62,608 bases of DNA from Prevotella sp. (GTDB taxonomy: Bacteria > Bacteroidota > Bacteroidia > Bacteroidales > Bacteroidaceae). Shown one piece after another: positions 24,815 through 34,801 of this stretch. The stretch covers positions 1 through 62,608 of the forward strand of contig JAFVFY010000044.1 of the NCBI GenBank assembly GCA_017475265.1, given 5' to 3'. Position numbers and translations under genes: made by a program. Below the pieces are notes generated by a model, which ran no database searches, was not told where the DNA came from, and saw only the letters and a list, made by a program, of their open reading frames with translations. Every line of letters begins with the position of its first letter. The first letter of the stretch is position 1.

Positions 24815-27250
24815 ATGAAGATTATGAAAAAGATAAAGAATATATTCGCACTGGCAGTGATAGCCCTCGCAGGGCTGTCGCTGACAGGGTGCAGCAGCGA
24901 TGACAATCTGGATACCAACCAGTATCTTGGTGGTGTGTCGCTCAATGTGTATGGCCCGTCGCCTGTGATGCGTGGCGGTCAGTTGCGCTTCTTGGGCAGC
25001 AACCTCGACCAAGTGAGCGAGGTCATTCTTCCTGAAGGCATTTCCATCACCGCGATTGAAGTGGTGAAGGCAGGCGTGCCCAGCGAAATCCGTGTCACCG
25101 TTCCCAAGGATGGCCCTGTGGAAGGACTGGTGAAGCTGGTGACAAAGACCAACCAGACGATTGTCACAAAGACCGACCTCAAATATATTGAGGGCATCGA
25201 AATCACGAAGATTCCTGCCAAGGCCATGCCTGGCGATGTCATCAAACTGGAGGGAGACTATCTGAACCTCGTCCATTCGCTGGCCTTTGCCGACAATGTG
25301 GTTGTCAGTGAGAAGGACTTCGTGTCCCATACTCGCTATGCCATCGAGGTGAAGGTTCCTGAGGAAGCCCAGACAGGCAAGATGGAACTCTACACCGCCG
25401 ACCTGACGGTCATCGACAAGAGCAAGGTGGACTATCAGATTATCCAGACGGAGGAGGCCATCGAGATTGGGCTCCCCACGATTTCCTCACTGAAAGGCCG
25501 TAACACGGCTGAGGCTCAGGGTAACGTCACGGCCAAGGCTGGAGAGAACATTACCATCGCCGGTTCCTATCTGAACTTGGCCGACTTCCTTGCCTTCGGA
25601 GATGTTAAGACTGTCCAGTTTGATATTTCCGAAGACGGTACTTCCCTCACCTTCCAACTGCCCGCCGAGGCTCCCAGTGGCGACATCGTCATCATCTGCA
25701 AGTCGGGTGTGGCTGTCACTGCCGGAGCTCTGACTACCGTGAAGCCCAGCAATGCTGTTGCTGACCCGAAGCCAGTCAAGGCAGGGAAGGCCCTGACCAT
25801 TACTGGTAAGGACATGGACCTCGTCTCTTATATAGGTTTCAAGGAGACTCCTTACGGTGGCGATGGGCTTACTGTTGCTGCCGACAAGGTGGTTATCGGT
25901 GCCATGCCCGAGGAAGTCACTGAAGGCAAACTGAATCTCGTGATGGTGAACGGTGAGTACGTCGAGGTAGACTTTACGCTGGTGAAGCCTGTCGTGTCAA
26001 GCTATGACAAAACGACGGTCAATGCCGGTAGTGAACTTTCCATCAGAGGTACTGACCTCGACCTGGTGAAGACCGTGCGCTTTGGCGAGTCTGACATAGT
26101 CAACGTCCAAGGCAATCCCAGGACTCTCAAGCTCACCGTGCCGATGAATGCCACTTCGGGCAGTCCTACGCTCACGCTGGCCAATGGTACTACCGTTGCC
26201 AATGTCCCTGCCCTCACTATCAACGAAGCCCTGTTCTGCTACTTCAAGGAAATGCCAGCAGAAGATGCTGAGCTGAAGGCTGGCTACACTTTCGCATTGC
26301 CTGTGGCCAACGGTGACAAGCTGACGGGTGTGGAAATCAACGGTGAGGCTTGCCAGTACATACTGCTTGGTGACAACCAGCTGATTATCGGTATTCCCAC
26401 AAATGCCACGAAGGGCTCCAAAGTCCGCCTCATTTCCTCTAACGGAGAGATTACCTACACCATCGACTTCGTCCCCAACACCGAGGTCACTACCGTCCTG
26501 TGGACTGGCCAGGCTGTTGCCGATGACTGGAAAGACCAGCCATACGTCCTTTCCGATGGTGGTCAGGAACTGAAGGATGCTGGTGTCGCCCCCGGCGATA
26601 TCATCAGCTTCCACCTCGTTCCTTTGGACGCAGCCTGGAAGATTGAGTTTGTAGAGGGTCACTGGGGCCCCACCTATGCAAGCATCTGTAGCGTGGGTAA
26701 CGACACGGAAGGTGGAAAGTTCACTGAGTATGACCTTGATGCCAACAAGGGCTGCTTTGACCTCGTCGTCACTCAGGAAATGCTCAACGCTGCCTATCAA
26801 GTTGGTGGCTGGGGAGGTGTCTTCGTGCTCAATGGCGACAACGTCGTTGTTGACAAAATCACCACCACTCACTATAACTCATCCGAGACTGTCCTCTGGG
26901 AAGGCGAGGCCGTTGCTGACAACTGGGGCGACCAACCCTACATGCTCAGCGACGGTGGTGCAGAACTCATCGCAGCAGGTATGAAGGTCGGGTCGATTAT
27001 CAGGTGTTACCTCACCGCAACCGATTCATCATGGAACTGTCAGATTGTTGACGGTCACTGGAACCCCAACACTGCTTTTGACGGTTGCGACTTCAACTCA
27101 GACAACTGGAACCTCGCCGAGCACAACGGAGCCATTGAGTTTGTCGTCACCGATTATATCTATGAGCACCTCACCACTGCCGGAGGCTGGGGTGGTGCCT
27201 TCCTGCTCAACGGTGACAACGTGATTTGTACTAAAGTAACGATTGAATAA
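24815..27250 (+). CDS. Surface lipoprotein: IPT/TIG array plus two duplicated C-terminal beta-sandwich modules
   Basis: 811 aa, lipoprotein (LTGCSSDDN). A row of IPT/TIG-like repeats spans about residues 35-560. Two similar C-terminal modules of about 120 aa follow, beginning TTVLWTGQAVADDW and ETVLWEGEAVADNW. Each contains DQPYxLSDGG and ends GGWGGxFxLNGDNV. The modules look like carbohydrate-binding domains; which CBM family is not clear by eye. It likely extends away from the cell and captures the mannan or glucan. No catalytic motif seen. Start may be 24815 or the ATG at 24824. Confidence 0.75.
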   Translation: MKIMKKIKNIFALAVIALAGLSLTGCSSDDNLDTNQYLGGVSLNVYGPSPVMRGGQLRFLGSNLDQVSEVILPEGISITAIEVVKAGVPSEIRVTVPKDGPVEGLVKLVTKTNQTIVTKTDLKYIEGIEITKIPAKAMPGDVIKLEGDYLNLVHSLAFADNVVVSEKDFVSHTRYAIEVKVPEEAQTGKMELYTADLTVIDKSKVDYQIIQTEEAIEIGLPTISSLKGRNTAEAQGNVTAKAGENITIAGSYLNLADFLAFGDVKTVQFDISEDGTSLTFQLPAEAPSGDIVIICKSGVAVTAGALTTVKPSNAVADPKPVKAGKALTITGKDMDLVSYIGFKETPYGGDGLTVAADKVVIGAMPEEVTEGKLNLVMVNGEYVEVDFTLVKPVVSSYDKTTVNAGSELSIRGTDLDLVKTVRFGESDIVNVQGNPRTLKLTVPMNATSGSPTLTLANGTTVANVPALTINEALFCYFKEMPAEDAELKAGYTFALPVANGDKLTGVEINGEACQYILLGDNQLIIGIPTNATKGSKVRLISSNGEITYTIDFVPNTEVTTVLWTGQAVADDWKDQPYVLSDGGQELKDAGVAPGDIISFHLVPLDAAWKIEFVEGHWGPTYASICSVGNDTEGGKFTEYDLDANKGCFDLVVTQEMLNAAYQVGGWGGVFVLNGDNVVVDKITTTHYNSSETVLWEGEAVADNWGDQPYMLSDGGAELIAAGMKVGSIIRCYLTATDSSWNCQIVDGHWNPNTAFDGCDFNSDNWNLAEHNGAIEFVVTDYIYEHLTTAGGWGGAFLLNGDNVICTKVTIE

Positions 27251-27301
27251 AAACACATTTCGGATGTTTGGAGTTATCACTCCCCCAAAACAATAAGAAT
27301 T

Positions 27302-28846
27302 ATGAAACTAAAGAATATTATATTTCCAATGTCCCTTGCAGCTGTGGCACTCATTGCCACAAGCTGCCAGGACACCGACGCGCAGATTGACATCACCGAA
27401 GTCGATGCACCTCAGTATGTCTCAGCCTATCTCACCGAGGAGAAGCCCATATTCTTTGGCGAGACAACCATTAAGGTGGCTTTCGACAAAAACATTGGCT
27501 TCGCAACCAAGAACACCAGCCAGATAACCATCAACGGAGAACCTGTTGACAAGGCTCTCGTAGCCGGTGCCTCTAAAGAGCTGACCGTTACTAAGTCCCT
27601 CGATTTCTGCAAAACTATCGAACTCTACATCCCTGGCAGAGTTATCGTCGGCCCGCAGGGAAAGACCTACGAAAATGCCATTGGCGTAACCTTCAAAGTC
27701 AAGGAGATGCCCAACAATGAAGCGACGGCCATGACGCAGAAACTGGGCTGGGGCTGGAACTTGGGCAACCACTTCGACACCAACGGCGATGCCATCAAGA
27801 ACGGCTGGGGCTACTGGGATGGTGTGGACACACCCACTGCCGGTCCCTTCGAGAAACTTGCACTTCACGATGCCAAGACCGTGCGCATACCCACCACTTG
27901 GACCGACCACATGGATGACAGCTACACCATCAGTGCCGACTATCTTAATGAGGTGAAGGGTGTGGTAGACCTCGCCATCGGTGCCGGACTGAATGTCATC
28001 CTCAACACCCACCACGATTCCTTCGAGACTGACCTGGGCAATGCTGCCACAAACAATGAGGCTTACCAGAAAGACTCCACCATCATCGTGAAGCTGTGGG
28101 AGCAGGTGGCTACCAAGTTCGCCAGCTATAGCGACCAGCTCATCTTTGAGACCTTCAACGAGATTCACGCTGGCGACAACTGGGGCGGTGGCACAGACGC
28201 AGAGTATGCCTTGCTCAACAAGTGGAACCAGTGGGCTGTCGATGCCATCCGCAAGACGGGCGGCAACAACGCCACCCGCTGGATTGGCGTAGCCGGCTAT
28301 GCTGCCAATATCGACCTCACCGTCGCCCATCTCGTGCTGCCCAACGACCCGGCCAACCGCATCATGGTGAGCGTGCACTGCTACGACCCCTATAACTTCT
28401 GCCTGCAGCCCTACGGTGATGACGGTTCAGCACTCTACTCCGCAGAGTGGGGACATGCTAAAGACGGGGCAGGGGCAGAGGAGCTCAATGCCATCAACCA
28501 ACTCTACAAGGTGCGTGCCGCCTACATCGAGAAGGACATTCCCTGCTATCTCGGTGAGTATGGCTGTGTGTGGAAGAATACGGACTACGAGAACGCCTTC
28601 CGCGCCTACTACCTCGAGTTCTTCTGCCGCGCTGCCAACCTGGCCGGCATCCCCATGTTCGTCTGGGACAACAACGCCAAGAACTCAGGCAACGAGGCCA
28701 ACGGCTACATAGACCATAAGACAGGCGAATGGCTGAACGACAGCGAGACCATCGTCCCCATGATGATTAAAGCCTGCACCAGTACTGACAGCAACTACGG
28801 ATTCTCTGCCATCTGGGCCAAGTCACCCGCTGCCAAAACAGAATAG
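27302..28846 (+). CDS. GH5-family endo-glycanase lipoprotein
   Basis: 514 aa, lipoprotein (IATSCQD). An N-terminal Ig-like domain (about 35-135) precedes the GH5 barrel: LGWGWNLGNHFD (148-159), VRIPTTW (194-200), NTHHD (235-239), acid/base E287 in TFNEIH and nucleophile E419 in LGEYG. The motifs look closest to GH5_4-type endo-glucanases, but beta-mannanase or mixed activity is possible and the locus suggests a mannan or glucomannan substrate. Confidence 0.87.
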   Translation: MKLKNIIFPMSLAAVALIATSCQDTDAQIDITEVDAPQYVSAYLTEEKPIFFGETTIKVAFDKNIGFATKNTSQITINGEPVDKALVAGASKELTVTKSLDFCKTIELYIPGRVIVGPQGKTYENAIGVTFKVKEMPNNEATAMTQKLGWGWNLGNHFDTNGDAIKNGWGYWDGVDTPTAGPFEKLALHDAKTVRIPTTWTDHMDDSYTISADYLNEVKGVVDLAIGAGLNVILNTHHDSFETDLGNAATNNEAYQKDSTIIVKLWEQVATKFASYSDQLIFETFNEIHAGDNWGGGTDAEYALLNKWNQWAVDAIRKTGGNNATRWIGVAGYAANIDLTVAHLVLPNDPANRIMVSVHCYDPYNFCLQPYGDDGSALYSAEWGHAKDGAGAEELNAINQLYKVRAAYIEKDIPCYLGEYGCVWKNTDYENAFRAYYLEFFCRAANLAGIPMFVWDNNAKNSGNEANGYIDHKTGEWLNDSETIVPMMIKACTSTDSNYGFSAIWAKSPAAKTE

Positions 28847-28903
28847 CACCGGAGTTCATAGAGAAATCAAACGACTTATTATCCTTTATTTAAATTGTTT
28901 ACT

Positions 28904-30496
28904 ATGACCGCAAAACAAATTATCGAGGCTGGAAAAGCCATTTTGGGAATTGAATTTGGTTCCACACGTATCAAGGCCGTCCTTATCGACCAGGACAATA
29001 AACCCATCGCACAGGGAAGTCACGAGTGGGAGAACCAACTCGTAGACGGGCTGTGGACGTATAGCATCGAGGCCATCTGGTATGGTCTGCAGGACTGCTA
29101 TGCCGAGCTGCGCAAGGACGTGCTGAAGCAGTACGACTGTGAAATAGAGAGCCTTGCCGCCATCGGCTTCTCAGCCATGATGCATGGCTACATGGCTTTC
29201 AACGAGAAGCAGGAAATCCTGGTGCCCTTCCGCACTTGGCGCAACACGAACACGGGCAAGGCTGCTGCCGAGCTGTCTGAGCTGTTCAACTACAACATCC
29301 CCCTGCGTTGGAGCATCTCTCACCTCTACGAGGCCATCCTCGACAACGAGGAGCATGTGCCCGACATCAAGTTCCTCACCACGCTGGCTGGCTATGTCCA
29401 CTGGCAGGTGACAGGACAGTTCGTGCTCGGAGTTGGCGATGCCTCGGGTATGATTCCCGTTGACCCCGCCACGAAGACCTACGATGCCGAGATGGTTCGC
29501 AAGTTCGACGAGCTGATAGCCCCGAAAGGCTTCCCCTGGCGGTTACTCGACATCCTGCCGAAGTCGCTCAACGCTGGTGAGAACGCCGGATTCCTCACCC
29601 CCGAGGGTGCCAAGCGTCTCGACGTGAGCGGACACCTGAAGGCTGGCATCCCCGTCTGTCCTCCTGAGGGTGACGCTGGTACGGGTATGGTGGCCACCAA
29701 CGCCGTGAAGCAGCGCACAGGTAACGTCTCTGCCGGAACATCGTCGTTCTCGATGATTGTTCTGGAGAAGCCGCTGAGCAAGCCCTACGAGATGATTGAC
29801 ATGGTGACGACTCCCGACGGAAGCCTTGTGGCTATGGTTCATTGCAATAACTGTACCTCAGACATCAACGCCTGGGTGGGACTCTTCAAGGAGTATCAGA
29901 AACTGCTCGGCCTCGAGGTTGACATGAACGAACTCTATGGCAAGCTGTTCAACAAGGCTCTTGAGGGCGATACCGACTGCGGTGGCCTAATGTCTTACAA
30001 CTATGTGAGTGGTGAGCCTGTCACAGGTCTTGCTGACGGCCGTCCCCTCTTCGTTCGCTCGGCCAACGATAAGTTCAATCTTGCCAACTTCATGCGTGCC
30101 CACCTCTACGGTGCTATTGGTGTGCTGAAGATTGGTAACGACATTCTGTTCAAGGACGAGATGATTCGTGTGGATCGTATCACCGGTCATGGCGGTTACT
30201 TCAAGACTCCTGGTGTTGGTCAGCGTATGCTTGCTGCCGCCCTTAACTCGCCTATCTCCGTGATGGAGACCGCCGGAGAAGGTGGTGCCTGGGGTATCGC
30301 CCTGCTGGCCGGCTTCGTCGTGAACAATCCCAACAAGCTCTCCCTGGCCGACTATCTGGAAAACGTTGTCTTCGCCGGCAATACGGGAACCAGCATTGCT
30401 CCTACTGCTGAGGACGTCGCAGGATTTGAGAAGTACATCGAGAACTACAAGAAGTGTCTGCCCGTGGAGCAGTGTGCTGTGGACAACAAGAAATAG
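28904..30496 (+). CDS. FGGY-family carbohydrate kinase
   Basis: 530 aa from ATG 28904 (MTAKQII); an ATG nine nt upstream is also in frame. Cytosolic sugar kinase with the FGGY N-terminal GIEFGSTRIKAVLID (ATP-binding DxGS-like) and the later GNVSAGTSSFSM and GEGGAWGIALLAG motifs. The closest known roles are xylulokinase or ribulokinase; the exact sugar cannot be read from sequence. It ends the PUL transcript before a strong terminator. Its presence suggests that pentoses or ketoses are released as well. Confidence 0.82.
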   Translation: MTAKQIIEAGKAILGIEFGSTRIKAVLIDQDNKPIAQGSHEWENQLVDGLWTYSIEAIWYGLQDCYAELRKDVLKQYDCEIESLAAIGFSAMMHGYMAFNEKQEILVPFRTWRNTNTGKAAAELSELFNYNIPLRWSISHLYEAILDNEEHVPDIKFLTTLAGYVHWQVTGQFVLGVGDASGMIPVDPATKTYDAEMVRKFDELIAPKGFPWRLLDILPKSLNAGENAGFLTPEGAKRLDVSGHLKAGIPVCPPEGDAGTGMVATNAVKQRTGNVSAGTSSFSMIVLEKPLSKPYEMIDMVTTPDGSLVAMVHCNNCTSDINAWVGLFKEYQKLLGLEVDMNELYGKLFNKALEGDTDCGGLMSYNYVSGEPVTGLADGRPLFVRSANDKFNLANFMRAHLYGAIGVLKIGNDILFKDEMIRVDRITGHGGYFKTPGVGQRMLAAALNSPISVMETAGEGGAWGIALLAGFVVNNPNKLSLADYLENVVFAGNTGTSIAPTAEDVAGFEKYIENYKKCLPVEQCAVDNKK

Positions 30497-30530
30497 CCCC
30501 TTTCAGGACTATAGACGCCCTAAATAGTTT

Positions 30531-30567
30531 AAGCCGTTCAAACCCAGAGTTTGAACGGCTTTTTCTC
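30531..30567 (+). terminator. Rho-independent terminator after the kinase
   Basis: AAGCCGTTCAAAC, loop CCAGA, then GTTTGAACGGCTT followed by TTTCTC. A 13-bp perfect stem with a U-run, closing the susC-to-kinase transcript. Confidence 0.92.
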
Positions 30568-30584
30568 ATAGAAAGAATACCATG

Positions 30585-30931
30585 TCACAATACAATCCAG
30601 ATACCACCATGATCTTCACCTTCTCTCATCAACTTGTTCTGTGAACGTAGAAGGTCGATGTCACGTTGAACAGTCTTTCGTGACACATGAAGGATATTGG
30701 CAAGATTATCGTATGTGATTTTCTTATCGGCTCCACCGTTATTACCACAGGCTCCCACTCCCGATAATCGCGATGATAGAGTGAGTTCGTAATACTCTCT
30801 TCTAATGCCTGGTAAGGATAGGTATAGAACTTGATGCTGTGATTGTCGTTCTTAGGTTTGATGATGGTCTGCATCACCACCATACGATTCAGATACTCCA
30901 GCGTCCGCTCGATAATCTCTTCTTTCGTCAT
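30585..30931 (-). pseudogene. Decayed AlbA/ATP-binding regulator, remnant 1
   Basis: From ATG 30931, about 65 codons match the middle of the intact gene at 31411-32985 (YPYQALEESITNSLYHRDY versus YPYEALEEAVVNSLYHRDY). The frame then changes near 30740 and the other frame gives a winged-helix tail (NLANILHVSRKTVQRDIDLL) ending at 30585. Promoter bases (CAAAGGTAATCAAT) match those of the intact gene. An internal deletion joined the start, the middle and the end. Confidence 0.75.
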
Positions 30932-31159
30932 ATTTCGTTTGCAAAGGTAATCAATTATTCCGGAATGAGCATCAAGAACCATCCTTACTCCACTACAGCA
31001 CTCAGTAAAAACACTCTTTAAAAACATTTTGCCCATTTTGGTGCTTTTTGTGTTTTTATGCGAAGCCCCTGAATTAAAGGGAATTCCTGTTCTTAGTAGC
31101 TGTTCTATAAAAACATTTTCTAAAAACATTTTGCCCATTTCGACGCACATTTTATGTTT

Positions 31160-31285
31160 TTATACGATATTTAGTCCAACGCTTCTGCCCCTCCCAACAC
31201 AGTCTTTTGCCAGCTCTGCAAAATCAGCGGTCTTGCCGACCACCGTTTTCAGCGATTTCTTGTCGTATAATGAATTCTCTTTCAT
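31160..31285 (-). pseudogene. Decayed AlbA-type gene, remnant 2
   Basis: A 41-codon frame (MKENSLYDKKSLKTV, then GKTADFAELAKDCVG) ends early in GRGRSVGLNIV. The opening resembles the N-terminus of Bacteroidales AlbA_2-type ATP-binding proteins, where the sequence would continue with FANAxGG. The upstream DNA again has AAAGGTAATCAATTATT. The direct repeat AAAAACATTTTGCCCATTT at about 31018 and 31120 lies beside it. Confidence 0.55.
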
Positions 31286-31410
31286 GTTTCGTTTGCCGCT
31301 CGACCCCTGGTCGCTTTGTTTACAAAGAAAGGTAATCAATTATTTCGAAATGATTATCAAGAACCGTCCCTCGTAATCTTTGTCGGAAACAAACTGTTGT
31401 CTCACAAATT

Positions 31411-32985
31411 TCACTTTATTACTTCCCAATAGCCACCAAAATCAGCACCTATGCGCTTAATAACGCCAGTTTCTCGAAGTTTTCTAATTTGCTTCTCTAC
31501 ACCTCGTGCAGACATATCCATTTCCATCGCTATCTCTGCAGCAGATATTGTCGGTCTGTTCTTGATTAAATCAAGGATTCTCTCCGAACTTTTTTTCTTT
31601 CTCTCCGAACTTTCCCCTTTTGTCTCCGAACTTTTCTCCGAACTTTTTGTCTTAGTTTCCGAACCTGTTTCCGAACCTACAGGGCTTTTAACTGTCCCTA
31701 CTGCCAAAGGATTTCTTTCACATCCAGGATGAATGGGAATGTGAATCAAGAACGTCAAACGGTCTTCGGTTGTCTCGAAAGTTGCGCGTGGAGAGCCATT
31801 GCCTGCAAGTTTTTCTTGAATAGTAGGCACACCAGTAGAGCGGCCTTCTGTTAAATCCATCTCTTTTAGAAAATCGCCCAAGTAGCGGTTACGATAGCGT
31901 CGGCTCTTCAACATATCGCCTTTCACAATAGACTCCATAGATATACTCCTGTCAGGGCCTGGGCAGTTGAGTATGTCTATACCATCAGGCTCAATGGTTA
32001 TTTCTACGGGCTCATGCTGGCTGTAGTCTCTGTGATAGAGTGAATTCACAACAGCTTCTTCCAATGCTTCGTATGGATAACTCCAGAAACGGTTGGCTTC
32101 GGCTCTATCCGGTACTTTTTGAACTGTCTCATATAGGATTGTGGTGCGTAGATAATCCATCGTTTGTTTTATCAGTTGCGGCACACTCCCTTTGAAGATC
32201 TTCTCTGTAAAGCGATGTGGGTTCTTCAATTTGCCTTCTGGGAACATAACGACATCAACCTGCGTATAAGGGAAAAATTTCTCAGGCGTCTCACAAAACA
32301 TCATTGCTGCAACGTTCTTCAGCCATCGTTGTTCCTGTGGGCCGGTAAACAGATTCATCTGATCAAGGATGTCTGCTATAGGTCTAGACCAAAGTTCATT
32401 AGCCAATTTACTGCCAACCTTCACCAGATACTCGCGAAGCAACAGCGTGGATATGTCCTCCAGCTTGATGTCTGGATTGCCTCTCTCGTCAAATGGTACA
32501 CGGCTGGCCAGTTCACGTAGTTCGTCCAGCACCTCACCTTTAGCAATGATGCTGCTCGTCCCGCTGCGGATATAGAAATACTCTTTACTGCCACTCTTCG
32601 CTGTAACGTTTTCAGGCACAGAATAGGGTCTATTGATGCCAGCAGGACACCAAATCACCAATACCTGCTTTCCGTCCACTTCCTCAACGCTCGTCCTGGG
32701 CATGTAGTAAGGCGACATCTTATTGTTATATCCCACCATCTCCTGAAGGATACCGTCAATCTTCTCGATGGGTACACCCTCAACGGGACGGATGGCCATG
32801 CCTGTATCGCCATCGCTATCCACACCAACCAAGATATATCCACCGCCAAGGTCATCGAAATCATTGGCGAAAGCACACACGCTATGGTATATGCTTGCAG
32901 GATTCCAACCCTTTTTGAACTCAATCCTGTTGGACTCTATCTTCTGCTTGTTCAGCAGGTCTTCTATGTTTATTGCCAGTGCCAT
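31411..32985 (-). CDS. AlbA_2 / HATPase_c_4 putative transcriptional regulator
   Basis: 524-aa cytosolic protein. AlbA_2 (Schlafen-like) domain at about 10-150 (ESNRIEFKKGWN, GGGYILVGVDSDG), a central region with YPYEALEEAVVNSLYHRDY typical of the HATPase_c_4 part, and a C-terminal winged helix (about 465-524). Between them lies a low-complexity linker of repeated SSE(K/T/R) units, encoded by seven TCCGAAC-containing repeats (31585-31675). A -7 box TACCTTTG is at 32996-33003. Related proteins are called ATP-dependent DNA helicase-like or regulators; the true role is unknown. It sits next to a restriction-modification system. Confidence 0.75.
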   Translation of the reverse strand: MALAINIEDLLNKQKIESNRIEFKKGWNPASIYHSVCAFANDFDDLGGGYILVGVDSDGDTGMAIRPVEGVPIEKIDGILQEMVGYNNKMSPYYMPRTSVEEVDGKQVLVIWCPAGINRPYSVPENVTAKSGSKEYFYIRSGTSSIIAKGEVLDELRELASRVPFDERGNPDIKLEDISTLLLREYLVKVGSKLANELWSRPIADILDQMNLFTGPQEQRWLKNVAAMMFCETPEKFFPYTQVDVVMFPEGKLKNPHRFTEKIFKGSVPQLIKQTMDYLRTTILYETVQKVPDRAEANRFWSYPYEALEEAVVNSLYHRDYSQHEPVEITIEPDGIDILNCPGPDRSISMESIVKGDMLKSRRYRNRYLGDFLKEMDLTEGRSTGVPTIQEKLAGNGSPRATFETTEDRLTFLIHIPIHPGCERNPLAVGTVKSPVGSETGSETKTKSSEKSSETKGESSERKKKSSERILDLIKNRPTISAAEIAMEMDMSARGVEKQIRKLRETGVIKRIGADFGGYWEVIK

Positions 32986-33086
32986 ATTTCGTTTGCAAAG
33001 GTAATCAATGTTTGGAATTAAACAAAGAGAACCGTTCCTTCTTTACTAAATGATCACTATAACCGTGATTATTTTAACGCATAAAA

Positions 33087-34703
33087 TTATCCGTCACTAA
33101 TGCTTTCTAACGTCGTAACAAATGGGAGGTATCTTATATGTCCTCGCCGTTGGGTTTTAAGAATGTTTAGTGTTCCTAAATCTGCTGGTGTTTCTGTGTT
33201 GTATTCCAACAGGAGGAACCTAGAGGCTCCATCTGCGAGCCTTGGTAAATACCCATCTGGTATATCGTCCTTGATAACTAACCTCGGCTTTTGGCTCAAC
33301 ACATAAGGCACTGGATTCTTCCAATAGTGGAACAATACATATTTCACGCTCATATAGGATACCTCTTGCTCTTTCGAAAGAGATTCCTCTTTGATGCCCA
33401 GTGCAATCTTCCCAGCTGTCTCTGTCTTCTTTCTGGCCTTGGGGCTGATGGCATACATAAGTACCAAGCCGAGTTTTTCATCAAGCAGATGACTCCGTTC
33501 CGTTTTTGGCAAATCGACGGGGACACTTCCCTCAATAAAAATATCTTCAGCGGCCATCATAGGCTCGAATTCCACGGGGTTATTCGCGAGAGAAGGATGC
33601 AGAGAAATGGTTGTGCAATGTGGCTTAATTTCTTGTGCCATGTTGGTGGCCATTTCTTTTGCTATGTCATTCTTGTAGGCTATCACTTTTCGAGCTGCCA
33701 TTTTCTTCTCTGCACGGACAATCGTCTGCATGAACTCCACATCAATTTCTCCGTTAGAATCGGTTGGCAGGTAGATTTCCTCGGTCTCAACGCGATTCTG
33801 CCATGTGGCTTTTTGCTCGCGCGAATAAATAGGGAATATCTTTTTCTGAATGGCGGTTCTCAGGAACAGATTCACATCAAAAGGAATCTCTTCACCCTTC
33901 CATTTTATCAGATAACTGTCTGTAAAGATGCCAACGTCCTCTTCATGTGCATACACCAGCCCTGCGGCAATGGCTCCGTTGTATATGATGGAGAGAACAT
34001 TAGAATGAGTTGTATAATCTTCCCTGCGTCCAAACTTCATGATTCCATTATTACCACGTTTGGCGCAGATCACAGGTAGACAAAACTCCTTTGTGCGGAT
34101 GCGGCTAACATGGTCTTGTCTCCGTGTACCCTTTCGTAGGTATGGAGCTTTCAGCGGAGCAAAAATTTCATTCATCGCAAAAGGCTTCCAACTTACTTCG
34201 CCACGGAGGAGTCGATGTAAAGCTGCTTCTTCTGCGCCAGTTAGCACGTAGTCTTCGAGGGAATATTTCTCAAGAAACGAATCAATTTTTTTGATATATT
34301 CACTATTCAATAATCCAACATATTCCTCCATGTAATTAAAGTCAACTTCTCCTTGGGACATAGGAACAAATACATATATTTCCTTTAGAATATTTTCATT
34401 GAAAGAATCAACACCCCATTGGAAGTTTGCGAAAGCTTTGCGCATTGCTCCTAAAAGATAACAAGCAGACCTGTTGTTCAGACAACCATTTAACAGGGTG
34501 AGTATTTTTATTTTGTCGCCTGTAAAATATGGTAAATCTTGATAAAAGATCGTCGCAGTGTCTTGGCCAAAAGAAATGGTTTGACCGTCATTTAGAAACG
34601 CAGTGTCCTCGTCTATATATCCCTTTATACCATTGTTTTGACTAGTTCTAACTACATAACGATACTTTCCTCCAAATGAGATTTTGTTTGCATCAAACTT
34701 CAT
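33087..34703 (-). CDS. Type I/IIB-like specificity (S) subunit, start codon missing
   Basis: 538 aa from the first ATG at 34703. The frame is open back to 34817 without any ATG, GTG or TTG. Those upstream codons read KWEKTSIGTLFDVSSPK, a typical start of a target-recognition domain. The first TRD continues with NNGIKGYIDEDTAFLNDG and SFGQDTATIFYQ, and a second begins near WKPFAMNEIFAPLKAP. So the real polypeptide probably begins earlier, by frameshift from the upstream enzyme, or the gene is damaged. It gives DNA sequence specificity to the adjacent enzyme. Confidence 0.82.
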   Translation of the reverse strand: MKFDANKISFGGKYRYVVRTSQNNGIKGYIDEDTAFLNDGQTISFGQDTATIFYQDLPYFTGDKIKILTLLNGCLNNRSACYLLGAMRKAFANFQWGVDSFNENILKEIYVFVPMSQGEVDFNYMEEYVGLLNSEYIKKIDSFLEKYSLEDYVLTGAEEAALHRLLRGEVSWKPFAMNEIFAPLKAPYLRKGTRRQDHVSRIRTKEFCLPVICAKRGNNGIMKFGRREDYTTHSNVLSIIYNGAIAAGLVYAHEEDVGIFTDSYLIKWKGEEIPFDVNLFLRTAIQKKIFPIYSREQKATWQNRVETEEIYLPTDSNGEIDVEFMQTIVRAEKKMAARKVIAYKNDIAKEMATNMAQEIKPHCTTISLHPSLANNPVEFEPMMAAEDIFIEGSVPVDLPKTERSHLLDEKLGLVLMYAISPKARKKTETAGKIALGIKEESLSKEQEVSYMSVKYVLFHYWKNPVPYVLSQKPRLVIKDDIPDGYLPRLADGASRFLLLEYNTETPADLGTLNILKTQRRGHIRYLPFVTTLESISDG

Positions 34704-34801
34704 CTTAGGGGATGATACATCAAATAACGTTCCTATACTTGTTTTCTCCCATTTGCCCCCGCTCTTTGTAAACTCCTCGTTGAGTTTTGCAAGACGGGGG
34801 C

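Noticed and set aside
7052-30496. Reading the locus as a xylan locus
   Set aside because: GH26, GH36, an AGE-family epimerase and GH5 fit mannan; no GH10, GH43 or GH67 is present. The esterase alone is neutral.
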